A stretch of 64,000 bases of DNA from Lutimaribacter saemankumensis (lineage in GTDB: Bacteria; Pseudomonadota; Alphaproteobacteria; Rhodobacterales; Rhodobacteraceae). The position numbers and the translations under genes are program-made. The notes below the pieces were generated by a model that was given only the letters and a program-made list of their open reading frames with translations, had not been told where the DNA came from and ran no database searches. The first letter of the stretch is position 1. Each line of letters opens with the position of its first letter. Positions 24,400 through 33,395 of this stretch are shown here, in pieces. The stretch is taken from the NCBI RefSeq assembly GCF_900100005.1, contig NZ_FNEB01000001.1, forward strand, positions 1 through 64,000, read 5' to 3'.

Positions 24400-24705
24400 T
24401 CAGTCGTCGTCCTCCTCGCGTTCGACGTCCAGCACCGCACCCGACGCCGCATCGATTTCCATCTCGTAAAGGTGCCCCTCGGGTGACACCAGTTCCAGCT
24501 CGTACACCCATCGGCCGTCGTCGCGTTCGAGGTCGATCTCGATCACACGGCCCGGCCGTACCTGGGTCGCGGCCTCAAGGATGGCCGACAGCGGCAGGAT
24601 TTCACCGGCCTCGAGCGCATGGCGGGCGCGGTCGTGGTCGTCGCGATCCGCCAGGACGGGTGCGGCAAGCAGCGACAGGACGAGTATCAGGATGCGGTGT
24701 GTCAT
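24400..24705 (-). CDS. PepSY-domain periplasmic protein
   Basis: A 101-residue protein with a Sec signal peptide (MTHRILILVLSLLAAPVLA) and one PepSY-like domain: GEILPLSAILEAATQVRPGRVIEIDLERDDGRWVYELEL and YEMEIDAASGAVLDVE. It ends in an acidic EEDDD tail. PepSY proteins are periplasmic modulators, often next to two-component systems and di-haem membrane cytochromes. It is first in the operon with the regulator and kinase. Confidence 0.85.
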   Translation of the reverse strand: MTHRILILVLSLLAAPVLADRDDHDRARHALEAGEILPLSAILEAATQVRPGRVIEIDLERDDGRWVYELELVSPEGHLYEMEIDAASGAVLDVEREEDDD

Positions 24706-24730
24706 GGCGTCACTCTCTACCTTCGGCAAC

Positions 24731-24770
24731 CTGACAGCAAGCTGACACAGCGGGTCAGGCCGGTGTCAGG
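24731..24770. promoter_or_regulatory. CTGACA direct repeats, probable response-regulator boxes
   Basis: CTGACA occurs at 24731 and 24742, exactly one helical turn (11 bases) apart, and the related inverted form GTGTCAGG is at 24763-24770. The repeats lie between the two divergent PepSY genes. OmpR-type regulators bind such 11-base-phased direct repeats, so the adjacent regulator is the natural candidate to control both strands. Confidence 0.5.
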
Positions 24771-24833
24771 CGAGTCGGTGCAGAAGGGGGCATCGGCGGC
24801 CATGACGGCTGCCACGGCAAAAGGAGAAACACC

Positions 24834-25172
24834 ATGAAACGCACCATCCTCTTTACAGCATCGCTTGCAGCCGCCGTCGGGCTTTTCGCGCTCGGGGCCA
24901 ATGCGCAGCAGCAGGGCGCACAGGCGCAGCAACAACAGCAGCGCATGAGTGTCGCTCAGATCGCCACCATGCTCGAAGAGCAGGGCTATACCGTAGTCGA
25001 GGTCGAGCTGGAACGCGGCCGGTACGATGTGGAAATGATCGACAGCAAGGGCATGCGTGTCGAGGCGTATCTTGATCCAGCCACGGGCGCCGTTCTGCCC
25101 TATCGCGACGACGATGACGATTACCGCAACAAGCGCGACGACGACGACCGTGGCGAACGGGACGACGATTGA
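24834..25172 (+). CDS. PepSY-domain periplasmic protein with Gln-rich and acidic ends
   Basis: A 112-residue protein: signal peptide ending GLFALGANA, then a glutamine-rich stretch, a PepSY-like domain (MSVAQIATMLEEQGYTVVEVELERGRYDVEMIDSKG and VEAYLDPATGAVLPY), and a C-terminal tail of Asp with Arg/Lys (about 25 residues). The acidic tail could bind metal ions or compensate a charged partner. It is divergent from the other PepSY gene, and its stop overlaps the cytochrome b561 start (TGATG). Confidence 0.85.
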   Translation: MKRTILFTASLAAAVGLFALGANAQQQGAQAQQQQQRMSVAQIATMLEEQGYTVVEVELERGRYDVEMIDSKGMRVEAYLDPATGAVLPYRDDDDDYRNKRDDDDRGERDDD

Positions 25173-25807
25173 TGGCGGACCGTTCGGAAACGGGCATGGT
25201 TCGGGTCTGGGATCCCCTGATCCGGGTCGGCCACTGGGTGCTGGTGGTGGCGTTTGCCACCGCCTACCTTAGCGAGGGAGAGCCGCAATGGCTGCATAGC
25301 TATGCCGGTTATGCCATCGCGGTGACGGTGGCCGTCCGCATCCTGTGGGGTTTTGTCGGACCGCGCCGCGCCCGGTTTACGGATTTCGTCACAGGTCCGG
25401 GTCGCGTTCTGCAATACCTGCGGGATCTGGTCTCCGGCCGTGCGGAACGGCATCTGGGGCACAGCCCGGCGGGCGGGGCGATGACCGTGGCGCTCTTGTT
25501 CGCGCTGGCGCTTACGGCTTTGTCGGGAATGGCCACCCTGGCCGTCGAGGAAGGCCAGGGCCCCCTGGCCGGAATAGTCACGGCGCAGTCCCTGCCGGCT
25601 TGGGCGATGGAAGAGGACGACGACCACGATGAATACGGCGAGCAAGGCGAAGGCGGTGAAGCGTTCGAGGAAATCCACGAATTTGCGGCAAACGCGACAT
25701 TGCTGCTGATCGTCCTGCATCTGCTCGGCGTGCTCTGGGCCAGCCGCGTGCATGGCGAGAACCTCGCCCGTGCCATGATCAGCGGGCGCAAGCGAAGCAC
25801 AGAATAA
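25172..25807 (+). CDS. cytochrome b561-type di-haem membrane protein
   Basis: The 211-residue protein has four transmembrane segments with the expected haem histidines: IRVGHWVLVVAFATAYL, QWLHSYAGYAIAVTVAVRILWGFVG (the usual R.WG.VGP.hARF turn is present), a third helix, and NATLLLIVLHLLGVLWAS with HGENL at the end. Between helices three and four is an unusual acidic, His-containing insert (EEDDDHDEYGEQGEGGEAFEEIHE, positions about 150-173) that could bind metal. It is probably an electron-transfer protein working with the PepSY partner. ATG 25172 is chosen over a TTG one codon earlier. Confidence 0.85.
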   Translation: MADRSETGMVRVWDPLIRVGHWVLVVAFATAYLSEGEPQWLHSYAGYAIAVTVAVRILWGFVGPRRARFTDFVTGPGRVLQYLRDLVSGRAERHLGHSPAGGAMTVALLFALALTALSGMATLAVEEGQGPLAGIVTAQSLPAWAMEEDDDHDEYGEQGEGGEAFEEIHEFAANATLLLIVLHLLGVLWASRVHGENLARAMISGRKRSTE

Positions 25808-25963
25808 TCCAATGCCGCCGGGTTCGGAATGTGGACCCGGCGGCGCAGTGGAAAGTTCCATCCAACCCGCGCAGGCCAAGGCAGGTTAGCGGATAATTGC
25901 CGCGCAGGTTGGACCGGGCATGACGCTTTGATCGCTTGCCCGAATGTCACCCGTTCGCGGCGC

Positions 25964-26311
25964 CTATCTAGGGAAATGGGGCCGGTCGGTGTTGTAGTGT
26001 TCGGACAGGTAATCGAGGATTTTCTCGCGATCGTCGTCCGGGATCGGCTGCATTCCCTGTTTTTCGACCATCCATTTCAGCAAGTCGTTCCAACCCTTTC
26101 GGGTCTGCCCTTGCTGCGCCACAAGCATTTCCGAATGGCAGCCTGCACAGTAGGAATACGTTATGTCAGCCCCTTTGGCGGGGTAGAGCGCGCCAACATC
26201 CCCGACATCCGCCGCGGCTTCGGTGTCGTCATGCCCATCTTCGGCGGCGGTGACGGCAAACGGGAAGGCGGCGGCCAGGGCCGCCACCAAAATCCTTGTT
26301 TTCCAACGCAT
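25964..26311 (-). CDS. small periplasmic cytochrome c (SorB-like)
   Basis: A 115-residue protein with a signal peptide (MRWKTRILVAALAAAFPFAVTAA), one haem-binding CAGCH, and a downstream methionine ligand candidate in KQGMQPIPDDDREKILDYLSEHY. It starts five bases after the stop of the molybdopterin enzyme, matching the order of sorA-sorB sulfite dehydrogenase operons, in which SorB accepts electrons from the molybdenum subunit. The gene symbol is left empty because the pair could serve a different substrate. Confidence 0.8.
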   Translation of the reverse strand: MRWKTRILVAALAAAFPFAVTAAEDGHDDTEAAADVGDVGALYPAKGADITYSYCAGCHSEMLVAQQGQTRKGWNDLLKWMVEKQGMQPIPDDDREKILDYLSEHYNTDRPHFPR

Positions 26312-26316
26312 GTCGA

Positions 26317-27552
26317 TCACGCCACCTTGGCCTGAACGGCGACCTTGTGGAATGAGTTGTTGAGATATCCCTTGGGATTCCACTTGATCGCAAAGGGTTG
26401 CATCACTCCTTCGCTGTCCGTCGCGCGGGCCCAGATCTCGAAATACCCGGACTGCGGCAACGATACGGTCGTGCGCCAATTCTGCCATGCCCCTGCATTG
26501 ACCGGGTCGTCCAGTTCGGCCCGCTGCCAGCTTTCCCCGTAGTCTGAGGAAACCTCCATTTTCTGCACGGTACGATCTCCGGCCCATGCGTGGCCGCGCA
26601 CCTCGAATTCCGAGCCGACATCGGCCCCGTCCTGCGGATGCGTGATCAACGACTTCACCGGCATCGCGTGGATGGTTTCGAAATCTTCAAGCGGGACATC
26701 GGTTCCGGGCGCGACCGGGTAACTTGGCACGCTGTAAGACGGCGCGGCCATCTTGGTACCGTCATGCTTGTGGTCCAGCAGTTCGATCCGCGTGAGCCAT
26801 TTCTGCGAACACGAACCCGGCCACCCCGGAACGACCAGCCGCAGAGGTGCGCCATTCAGCCGATGCAAGGGTTCGCCGTTCATCTCGAAGGCGATCAGCA
26901 CATTGTCGGTCATCGCCTTTTCAATCGGCAGGCCGCGTGAAAGTGGCGATTTCTCGGGGTCGCCCGAAAGATGCGCATCAGCCCCGTAATGGCCGGTATA
27001 AACCACGCTGTCCTGTACGCCGGCTGCCTCCAGCACGTCACGCAACATGACACCCGTCCATTCGGAGCAGGCGACGGCGCCATATGTCCATTGGTTGCCC
27101 GACGCCGGCGGATCGAAGAACCCGCGGCCGTTGCCGCCGCACTCCAACGTCAGCGCCATAGTCACCACCTCGAACTGGTCACGAAGATCGTCGATGCTCA
27201 TTTTCATCGGTTGGTCGACTAGGCCGTCGACCGTCAGCATCCAGCCTTCGGCGGATGTGTCGTCGGGAACGATCCCGTTGTTGCGCACGAAGTGCCGCGC
27301 CTTCGGCGTGATCGCGTCGTCCAGCAGATGTGCGGGCGTTTGCGCATTGACAGGTCTGTCGTTCAGCAAATCCAGCCCATCCTTGCCGTCGAGGGCGCCG
27401 CCCTGCGCCAGCGAGCGCGTCGCCGTCATCTGGAGAGGCAGTCCAACACCCAGAACGCCCCCCGCTAGCCCAAGTCCGCTGATGCCAAGAAAGCCGCGGC
27501 GTTTCATGTCTTGAGGAAGCTCCTCGTTCGCATTGCTTTCGTCATGTTTCAT
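26317..27552 (-). CDS. periplasmic sulfite-oxidase-family molybdoenzyme (SorA-like)
   Basis: The 411-residue protein has a twin-arginine-type leader (MKRRGFLGISGLGLAGGVLG), the Mo-binding domain with the cysteine ligand in LECGGNGRGFF and pterin contacts such as NGEPLHRLNGAPLRLVVPGWPGSCSQKWL, and the C-terminal dimerisation domain (VEVSSD-like MEVSSDYGESWQRAEL). With the adjacent cytochrome c it fits a SorAB-type sulfite dehydrogenase that oxidises sulfite to sulfate in the periplasm. SoxC-like or other sulfoxide or nitrate-type substrates are not excluded. ATG 27552 follows GGGAGGAGAA. Confidence 0.85.
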   Translation of the reverse strand: MKHDESNANEELPQDMKRRGFLGISGLGLAGGVLGVGLPLQMTATRSLAQGGALDGKDGLDLLNDRPVNAQTPAHLLDDAITPKARHFVRNNGIVPDDTSAEGWMLTVDGLVDQPMKMSIDDLRDQFEVVTMALTLECGGNGRGFFDPPASGNQWTYGAVACSEWTGVMLRDVLEAAGVQDSVVYTGHYGADAHLSGDPEKSPLSRGLPIEKAMTDNVLIAFEMNGEPLHRLNGAPLRLVVPGWPGSCSQKWLTRIELLDHKHDGTKMAAPSYSVPSYPVAPGTDVPLEDFETIHAMPVKSLITHPQDGADVGSEFEVRGHAWAGDRTVQKMEVSSDYGESWQRAELDDPVNAGAWQNWRTTVSLPQSGYFEIWARATDSEGVMQPFAIKWNPKGYLNNSFHKVAVQAKVA

Positions 27553-27694
27553 CTTTCGGTTCTCCTCCCAGTAAATGAAAAAGGTCTTTGAAAACGGGCT
27601 ACGCGTTACCTTTGAAAAATACCCGTGCCGGCAGACCGGCCCTTGGACCGTTCCACCCTTCAAGACGCTGTCGGGCTGTGCCGACCAGCGTTCG

Positions 27695-27949
27695 CTATGT
27701 GTTTTTCTTTCCGTGCCTTTCCGGCCCGAACGCCTTCGTGCGTGGCGCGGGCGTCGTGTGTCTGGTCGTAGATTGGAAAGCGTGTCGCAGACCGATGCTG
27801 TGATTATCGTCGCGGAATTTTCGCGTTACCGAATGTGCCATCGCGATGGCAATGCCGGGAACATTCGCGAAGAATTGCACAAAGGCTTCAAGCGCCGCAG
27901 AACTGTCGGCGAGGGCGCCAATGCCCGTTATGGGCCTCGAGTCGCTCAT
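27695..27949 (-). pseudogene. possible N-terminal remnant of a CheB-like gene
   Basis: The frame starting at the ATG in 27947-27949 reads SRPITGIGALADSSAALEAF then VQFFANVPGIAIAMAHSV. This resembles the start of CheB-type methylesterase domains (pattern IVGIGASAGGLEAL..FF..VP). Similarity ends after about 50 residues and the frame stops at 27695, so no functional domain is possible. The match is short and could be chance. Confidence 0.3.
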
Positions 27950-27987
27950 GCACGCACCATGGGCCTCGAGTCGCTCATGCACGCACC
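27930..27987. repeat. perfect 29-bp tandem duplication
   Basis: Two identical 29-base units follow directly, 27930-27958 and 27959-27987, each starting ATGGGCCTCGAGTCGCTCAT. On the minus strand the unit includes the possible start codon of the CheB-like remnant. As 29 is not a multiple of three, the copy adds an out-of-frame start upstream. Identity of the copies points to a recent event. Confidence 0.95.
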
Positions 27988-28215
27988 GTAACAACCCGGG
28001 AACCGCGGATCAAATCCGGGCAGGGGTTACGGCGCGTTCACGCCGATTGCCGTCTGTCCATTCCGGTGGCGCATTCAGGGCAGGGCGGCCAACCGATCAC
28101 ACCGAAAGACGGTAATCACCGCCGTTCCATGCGCGTCACCAAGCCTTTCCGATCCAATAGGCGACGGCCCGCATTTCTTCTTTACGCGACGCTCCGAAGA
28201 TGTCGTTCTGGTGGC

Positions 28216-29253
28216 ATGTTCGACGAACTCGCACTTGCCATCCTCCTTTTGCTCGGCGGTGGCGCGGCAATGGTCATTCTGGTCGTTGGTCTGCAAATGA
28301 CAGCTCTCGCCGATAGGATCGCAGACCGCACGGGCCTTGGGGAAGCGGTGGTCGGCGGTGTGCTGCTCGGAGCTGCGACCTCGTTTTCCGGTACGGCCGT
28401 ATCCTTCACGGCGGCCTTGGACGGGCGGGCATCGCTTGCCTTTTCGAACGGCATTGGTGGCATCGCGGCGCAGACCGCTTTCCTTGCCATTGCCGATATC
28501 GTCTATCGCCGCGCCAATCTGGAACATGCGGCGGCAGAGCTTGCCAACGTTTTTCAATGTGGTGTGCTTCTGGTGCTTCTTGCGATCCCGATTGCGGCTG
28601 TCACCGCGCCCGAAATTGCGGTTTTCGGGGTTCATCCCGCTTCGTTCCTGTTGGTTGTCGTCTATGCCTTCGGTGTCGCCGCGACCGCCCGCATCCGCGA
28701 AAAACCGATGTGGCATCCGGTACAAACCGATGAGACCCGCGCCGACGAACCCGAAGACGGTGACACGCCGGACAATCCTGCACGCTGGCTGATCCTCGGG
28801 TTCCTGTTTCTGATGGCGGTTCTGGGCGCGGCGGGCTGGGTCATCAGCCAGGTCGGCGCGCAACTTGTCGACCGGCTGGAAATATCGGCGTCGCTTGTCG
28901 GTGCGCTTGTCACGGCGGTCATCACCTCGTTGCCCGAACTCGTCACGACGATTGCCGCCATCCGTCGCGGCGCACTTCAACTCGCCATAGGCGGCATTAT
29001 CGGCGGCAACACGTTCGATACTTTGTTTCTGACCATCTCTGACATCGGGTATCGGGATGGCTCGATCTATCATGCGGTCGGACCTCAGGATCTGTTCTGG
29101 CTCGCGACCGGGATGCTGATGACGACGATCCTGATGCTGGGCCTTATCTTCCGTCAGAAGAAGGGCCCCGGCAGCATAGGGCTGGAAAGCGTCGTGCTGC
29201 TATGTATCTACGCGCTTGCAATCGCGGTGCAGGCGGTCTCGGCAAGTTCCTGA
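28216..29253 (+). CDS. Na+/Ca2+ exchanger-type membrane protein (CaCA superfamily)
   Basis: The 345-residue protein has about ten hydrophobic segments in two homologous halves. The alpha-1 repeat reads GVLLGAATSFSGTAVSFTAAL with FSNGIGGIAAQT, and alpha-2 reads LVTAVITSLPELVTTIAA with LAIGGIIGGNTFDTLFL. The second keeps the S-LPE-L and GGN-D pattern that binds the cation. In the first, the usual Pro-Glu is replaced (FSGTA), so ion preference may differ. ATG 28216 is the likely start, though the ribosome site is poor and the frame is open upstream. Confidence 0.8.
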   Translation: MFDELALAILLLLGGGAAMVILVVGLQMTALADRIADRTGLGEAVVGGVLLGAATSFSGTAVSFTAALDGRASLAFSNGIGGIAAQTAFLAIADIVYRRANLEHAAAELANVFQCGVLLVLLAIPIAAVTAPEIAVFGVHPASFLLVVVYAFGVAATARIREKPMWHPVQTDETRADEPEDGDTPDNPARWLILGFLFLMAVLGAAGWVISQVGAQLVDRLEISASLVGALVTAVITSLPELVTTIAAIRRGALQLAIGGIIGGNTFDTLFLTISDIGYRDGSIYHAVGPQDLFWLATGMLMTTILMLGLIFRQKKGPGSIGLESVVLLCIYALAIAVQAVSASS

Positions 29254-29331
29254 AGCGGAAATTGCCACCCGCAGGGGGGGCGCATCGAAAACGGCGCGCA
29301 AGCCGGCCTGCGGATCATCCTGCACGCAAAT

Positions 29332-30471
29332 TCAGCCCTGGCCGCCAAGCCGCATCATCAGCGCCGCCAGCAGCCGTCCCCTTTCAGCAAGGCTCGCCAC
29401 TTCGATATGTTCGGTCAAAGTATGCAGGCCCTTGCCGCGCACCCCCAGTGAGTCGAGCGTCGGGATACCCATGGCGCCGGTGAAATTGCCGTCCGAGCCG
29501 CCGCCGGCACTGCCCGCTGTCAGGTCGAACCCGAGATCGCGCGCGATATCCTTGGCAATGTCATACATCGCCATCGTGCCGGACTGATCGGGTGCCCAGA
29601 CCGGACGCGTGACGCCGCGTGTGATGCGGAACTCGACGCCGTTTTCGTCGCCGGCCAACGCCATCATCCGCGCGACGCCGCGGTCAAGGTCTTCCTGCGT
29701 CTTGGCCATGCTCAACGCTTCGGCCTTGCACAGCGATGACACGCAATTCACCCATTCCCCGCCACGGATGACACCTACGGAAAAGGTGCAATCCTCGCCC
29801 GTCATCGCTTCGATTTCCAGAAGCTTCCGCGCCATCATGGCAATCGCGCTGCGCCCCTCGGACAGGCGCGCACCAGCATGGCTGGGCTGCCCTTCGGCGA
29901 TCAGGTTGAAGCGCGCGATCGCATAGCGTCCAATGACAGCGCCACCATCGTCGCGCGCGGGCTCGGGCACAAGCACGTATTTGTGGCGCGCGGCTTCGGC
30001 CTCGATCAACTCACGGGTCGACGGGGTGCCAACCTCTTCGTCGGGCGTGAACAGAACCGTCACGGGCAGCGGCGTTTCCAGACCGGCGCGCTGCAACTGC
30101 CGCAGTGCCTCGACGGCGGCGTAGTTGCCGCCTTTCATGTCCATGATGCCGGGGCCAAAGCAGATATCGCCCTCGCGCCGGAAAGGCAGCTTGGACAGCG
30201 TGCCAACGGGGTGGACCGTATCCATGTGGCCGAGGATCAGGATACCCGGCGCGCCCTGCCTTGGGTGGGGAAAGCGCGCACGCAAAGACCCACCAAAACC
30301 CATCCTGCCGGGGATGCGCTCGATCTCGGCCATCTGGGCCAGGTCATGGGCGGCGAGGTCCATCATCCGGTCCACCGCCGCGGCGTCGTGCGTTGGGCTT
30401 TCGCATTCGATCCACGGGCGCAGCCCGGACAGCATGTCGTCGGCGTCGAAAGGCAGCTTGAGTGGGTCCAT
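29332..30471 (-). CDS. M20-family metallopeptidase (glutamate carboxypeptidase type)
   Basis: The 379-residue protein carries all di-zinc ligands of the CPG2 branch: GHMDTVHPVGTL (His, with catalytic Asp), GPGIMDMKGG (bridging Asp), TPDEEVG (general base Glu and ligand Glu), a ligand region LVPEPARD, and a final His in GKGLHTLTEHIEV. The lid domain is present (residues about 185-300). Likely a cytoplasmic amidohydrolase or peptidase acting on acylated amino acids. It is divergent from the amine oxidase gene. Confidence 0.88.
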   Translation of the reverse strand: MDPLKLPFDADDMLSGLRPWIECESPTHDAAAVDRMMDLAAHDLAQMAEIERIPGRMGFGGSLRARFPHPRQGAPGILILGHMDTVHPVGTLSKLPFRREGDICFGPGIMDMKGGNYAAVEALRQLQRAGLETPLPVTVLFTPDEEVGTPSTRELIEAEAARHKYVLVPEPARDDGGAVIGRYAIARFNLIAEGQPSHAGARLSEGRSAIAMMARKLLEIEAMTGEDCTFSVGVIRGGEWVNCVSSLCKAEALSMAKTQEDLDRGVARMMALAGDENGVEFRITRGVTRPVWAPDQSGTMAMYDIAKDIARDLGFDLTAGSAGGGSDGNFTGAMGIPTLDSLGVRGKGLHTLTEHIEVASLAERGRLLAALMMRLGGQG

Positions 30472-30663
30472 CCCTTTACATCCTCTTTGCGGGTTTCATT
30501 TCCAGCATATGCAGAAACCACCCTTCGGTGACACACACAATCGACACAAAGCGCTGGGCAATCCGTCAAGCCCGCTGCCAATCGACAGGGTTTCGGAAAG
30601 CGGTGCGGATTCCAACCGGGGGGCGGGCCTGCTATTCCAACGGCCGAACAGGGCGGCACGGAA

Positions 30664-31749
30664 ATGAGGGGGACGGCTTTGGACATAGTGGTCATCGGGG
30701 CAGGCTTATCGGGGCTGACGGCGGCCACTGTCCTTCGTGAGGCGGGCGCCGATGTCCTGCTGATTGAAGCAGGCGCCGGGATCGGTGGTCGCATCCGCGC
30801 CCATCGTGACCCCGAAACCAATGCGCCCCTTGCCGATCTGGGCCCGACCTGGGTCTGGCCCAAATATCAGCCCGTCGCCCGGAAATGGATCGAGCGGCTG
30901 CAACTGCAGACTTTCCAGCAATTCAACGATGGCGATGCCGTGATCGAAGGATACGGGCCCGGACCCATCCGGCAACCTTTGCCCGGCCAGGACGGGATGG
31001 TGCGCATCGTGGGTGGACCGACTGCGTTCGTCGATGCGATGTATCAAAGACTTGATCCATCGAGGATACGCAGATCGGCGCCTGTCGCCGGCATTGCCCC
31101 TGACGGTCCCAGGCAGATCGCCGTCCGGCTTGCCTCAGGCGATGTGGTGCGGGCCGGGCAGGTCGTCCTGTGTATCCCGCTTCGCGTGGCGGCCGAAACG
31201 CTTGACATGCCGTGGGCGCCGCCTGCGCTGCTGGACGTGATGAAGCGGACGCCGACATGGATGAGTTCGCACGCCAAGGCGGTTGCCATATACGATCGGC
31301 CATTCTGGAGAGAGCACGGGCTTTCGGGGCGTATCGCCAGCCGCACAGGCCCGCTGGTCGAGGCGCATGATCATTCAGGGCCGGATGGTGCGCCCGCTGC
31401 GATATTCGGCTTCGTTGGATTGCCGACGGACCAGCGGCAGAATGACCCCGAAACGCTAAGACAGGCCATCCTTGCGCAGCTGGTCAGGTGTTTCGGTCCT
31501 GCCGCCGCCGCGCCGAAGGCTCTGGTGGTGCAGGACTGGTCGACCGATCGACACATTGCGACCGATCTCGACATTTCGGGTCCGGCGCACCATCCCGATG
31601 TCGGACCGGAAGTTCTGAGGCAGTCCTTTCTCGATGGGCGTGTGCGTTTTGCCGTGTCGGAAACGTCCGAGATCAGCCCCGGCCTTATCGAAGGCGCTTT
31701 GGCTGCAGGGGAACGAGCGGCAAGGGACATGATCGATGCGCAGATATGA
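30664..31749 (+). CDS. FAD-dependent amine oxidase-family protein
   Basis: The 361-residue flavoprotein starts with the Rossmann motif IVVIGAGLSGLTAATVLREAG, followed by EAGAGIGGRIRAH (the GG-motif of the amine oxidase family). It has LGPTWVWP, a substrate region around PTWMSSHAKAVA, and a C-terminal FAD contact (SPGLIEGALAAGERAA). At about 360 residues it is shorter than monoamine oxidases. The substrate is unknown. The CIA30 gene follows after 12 bases and is probably co-transcribed. Confidence 0.85.
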   Translation: MRGTALDIVVIGAGLSGLTAATVLREAGADVLLIEAGAGIGGRIRAHRDPETNAPLADLGPTWVWPKYQPVARKWIERLQLQTFQQFNDGDAVIEGYGPGPIRQPLPGQDGMVRIVGGPTAFVDAMYQRLDPSRIRRSAPVAGIAPDGPRQIAVRLASGDVVRAGQVVLCIPLRVAAETLDMPWAPPALLDVMKRTPTWMSSHAKAVAIYDRPFWREHGLSGRIASRTGPLVEAHDHSGPDGAPAAIFGFVGLPTDQRQNDPETLRQAILAQLVRCFGPAAAAPKALVVQDWSTDRHIATDLDISGPAHHPDVGPEVLRQSFLDGRVRFAVSETSEISPGLIEGALAAGERAARDMIDAQI

Positions 31750-31761
31750 TCGGAGGATGCG

Positions 31762-32346
31762 ATGGCCGGAAAATCACTTGCGGGACGCATACGGGCTTTC
31801 CTTGCTTTTGCGCTTTTGTCGGGCCAGTTGCTTGGCATTCCCATGGCGGCAAAGGCCGACGATATGATGATCGAAACCTTCGACATGCAGCCGGAAACCC
31901 GTTGGCGTTTTTTCACCGATGGTGTGATGGGCGGCGCGTCGTCCGGGCAGGTGGTTTTCCTTGGCGAGACGGGTCAGACCTACGCCCGCATGACCGGCGA
32001 GGTCAGTACAGCCAATAATGGCGGTTTCATCCAGATGCGGATGGACCTGACCCACCCCGCGCCCAAAGGCTCCAGCGGTGTACGACTTGTCGCGCGCGGC
32101 AATGACCAGAGATACTTCGTGCATCTGCGCACGGGCGGCACCATGCTGCCGTGGCAGTATTATCAGGCGGGTTTTGCGGTGACAGGTGAGTGGACGGAAA
32201 TCCGCCTGCCATTCGACAGCTTCAAGGCATCCGGCCGCCTGCTTCGCCCGACGCCCAGACCGGCCGGCCTGAAATCAGTCGCGGTTGTCGCTTTTGGCCG
32301 GGACCACGAGGCCTTGATCGATATTCGCGAAATCGGCTTTTACTGA
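31762..32346 (+). CDS. CIA30-domain protein, probably exported
   Basis: A 194-residue protein with an N-terminal signal or anchor segment (AFLAFALLSGQLLGIPMAAKA) and a CIA30/complex-I-intermediate-associated fold: W.FFTDGVMGGASSGQV, GGFIQMRMDL, GVRLVARGNDQRYFVHLRT and IRLPFDSFKAS. Bacterial members bind sugars or cofactors and are often paired with NAD(P)/FAD oxidoreductases, as here. The function is not established. Confidence 0.8.
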   Translation: MAGKSLAGRIRAFLAFALLSGQLLGIPMAAKADDMMIETFDMQPETRWRFFTDGVMGGASSGQVVFLGETGQTYARMTGEVSTANNGGFIQMRMDLTHPAPKGSSGVRLVARGNDQRYFVHLRTGGTMLPWQYYQAGFAVTGEWTEIRLPFDSFKASGRLLRPTPRPAGLKSVAVVAFGRDHEALIDIREIGFY

Positions 32347-32348
32347 GG

Positions 32349-32375
32349 GCCAAGGGCGACTTGAGCCCCCTTGGC
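32349..32375. terminator. hairpin between convergent CIA30 and oxidoreductase genes
   Basis: GCCAAGGG and CCCTTGGC form a perfect 8-bp stem with an 11-base loop, just after the CIA30 stop and right before the opposing gene's stop. A shared terminator is likely from position. Confidence 0.5.
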
Positions 32376-33395
32376 TCATCGGGTTCCGGTTTGAAGGTTC
32401 GATGCCGCCACGAAGCCCTGCAGCACCTCGGCCGCGATTGCAAAGGATCTGATGCGCGCAGCATGGTCGTGGATCATGCCCGTCACGATCAATTCGTCGG
32501 GTTTGTAACGTTCCACGAGGCCCGCAAGCTCGCGTTCTATCGTGCTGGCGCTGCCTGTTGCCGAGCAGGCAAGCGCCTGCTGCACCTGTGCCATCACTGG
32601 CCCGGGAATTTCCGACGAAAGATCCGAGACGGGGTACGGCAGCTTGCCGGGACGGCCCGTCCGCAGGCGCGCGAAAGACAGGATTTGCGAGGACCGCAGG
32701 TACCATGCCTCTTCGTCCGTTTCCGCCGCGCAAACCCCGGCAGCCATCATGAAATAGGGCCTTGCCAACCATTTGGACGGCTGGAATGTCGATCTGTAGA
32801 TTGCGATAGCCTCCTCCAGCATCTGGGGGGCGAAATGCGATGCGAACGCGTAAGGAAGCCCAAGATATGCCGCAAGCTGCGCACCATACAGGCTGGAGCC
32901 GAGTATCCAGACCGGAACATGGGTGCCCTGGCCGGGGATGGCACGAATAGGCGCGTCATCCGCCGCCTCGTCGAAATAGCCCAGCAGTTCAACGACATCC
33001 TGTGGAAAGTTGTCATTGGCCTCCTTGTTGCGTCTTAGCGCATAGGCGGTTGCGCCGTCCGTGCCCGGCGCGCGCCCAAGCCCCAGATCGATACGCCCCG
33101 GATAGAGCGTTGCAAGCGTGCCGAACTGTTCGGCAATGACAAGCGGCGAATGGTTCGGCAGCATTATGCCTCCGGCGCCGACGCGGATGGTCCGGGTCGC
33201 CGCGGCGACCGCTCCGATGACGACCGAGGTTGCGGCGCTTGCGATGCCGGGCATGTTGTGATGCTCGGCCAGCCAGTAACGGTGATACCCGTTTGCCTCG
33301 GCATGGCGCGCCAGGTCGATCGTGTTGCGCAGTGCATCGTTGGCGGTCTGGCCTTCCGCGACAGGGGAAAGGTCAAGCAAGGAGAAATGATGCAA
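32376..33395 (-). CDS. luciferase-like (LLM class) flavin-dependent oxidoreductase
   Basis: The about 339-residue protein matches the LLM family close to Yhb[64 protein letters not shown] and [20 protein letters not shown]. Such enzymes use reduced flavin from a partner to oxygenate or desulfonate small molecules, here unknown. TTG 33393-33395 with AGAGGA at six bases is preferred over an upstream ATG because homologous sequence starts there. Confidence 0.85.
   Translation of the reverse strand: MHHFSLLDLSPVAEGQTANDALRNTIDLARHAEANGYHRYWLAEHHNMPGIASAATSVVIGAVAAATRTIRVGAGGIMLPNHSPLVIAEQFGTLATLYPGRIDLGLGRAPGTDGATAYALRRNKEANDNFPQDVVELLGYFDEAADDAPIRAIPGQGTHVPVWILGSSLYGAQLAAYLGLPYAFASHFAPQMLEEAIAIYRSTFQPSKWLARPYFMMAAGVCAAETDEEAWYLRSSQILSFARLRTGRPGKLPYPVSDLSSEIPGPVMAQVQQALACSATGSASTIERELAGLVERYKPDELIVTGMIHDHAARIRSFAIAAEVLQGFVAASNLQTGTR

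Larger units (their letters stand above)
27553..28215. other. 663-base stretch without an intact gene
   Basis: Between the molybdoenzyme and the cation exchanger there is no convincing complete gene. The stretch contains a possible fragment of a CheB-type gene on the minus strand and a perfect 29-base tandem duplication (27930-27987). It looks like decayed sequence plus the exchanger's promoter. Confidence 0.5.
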
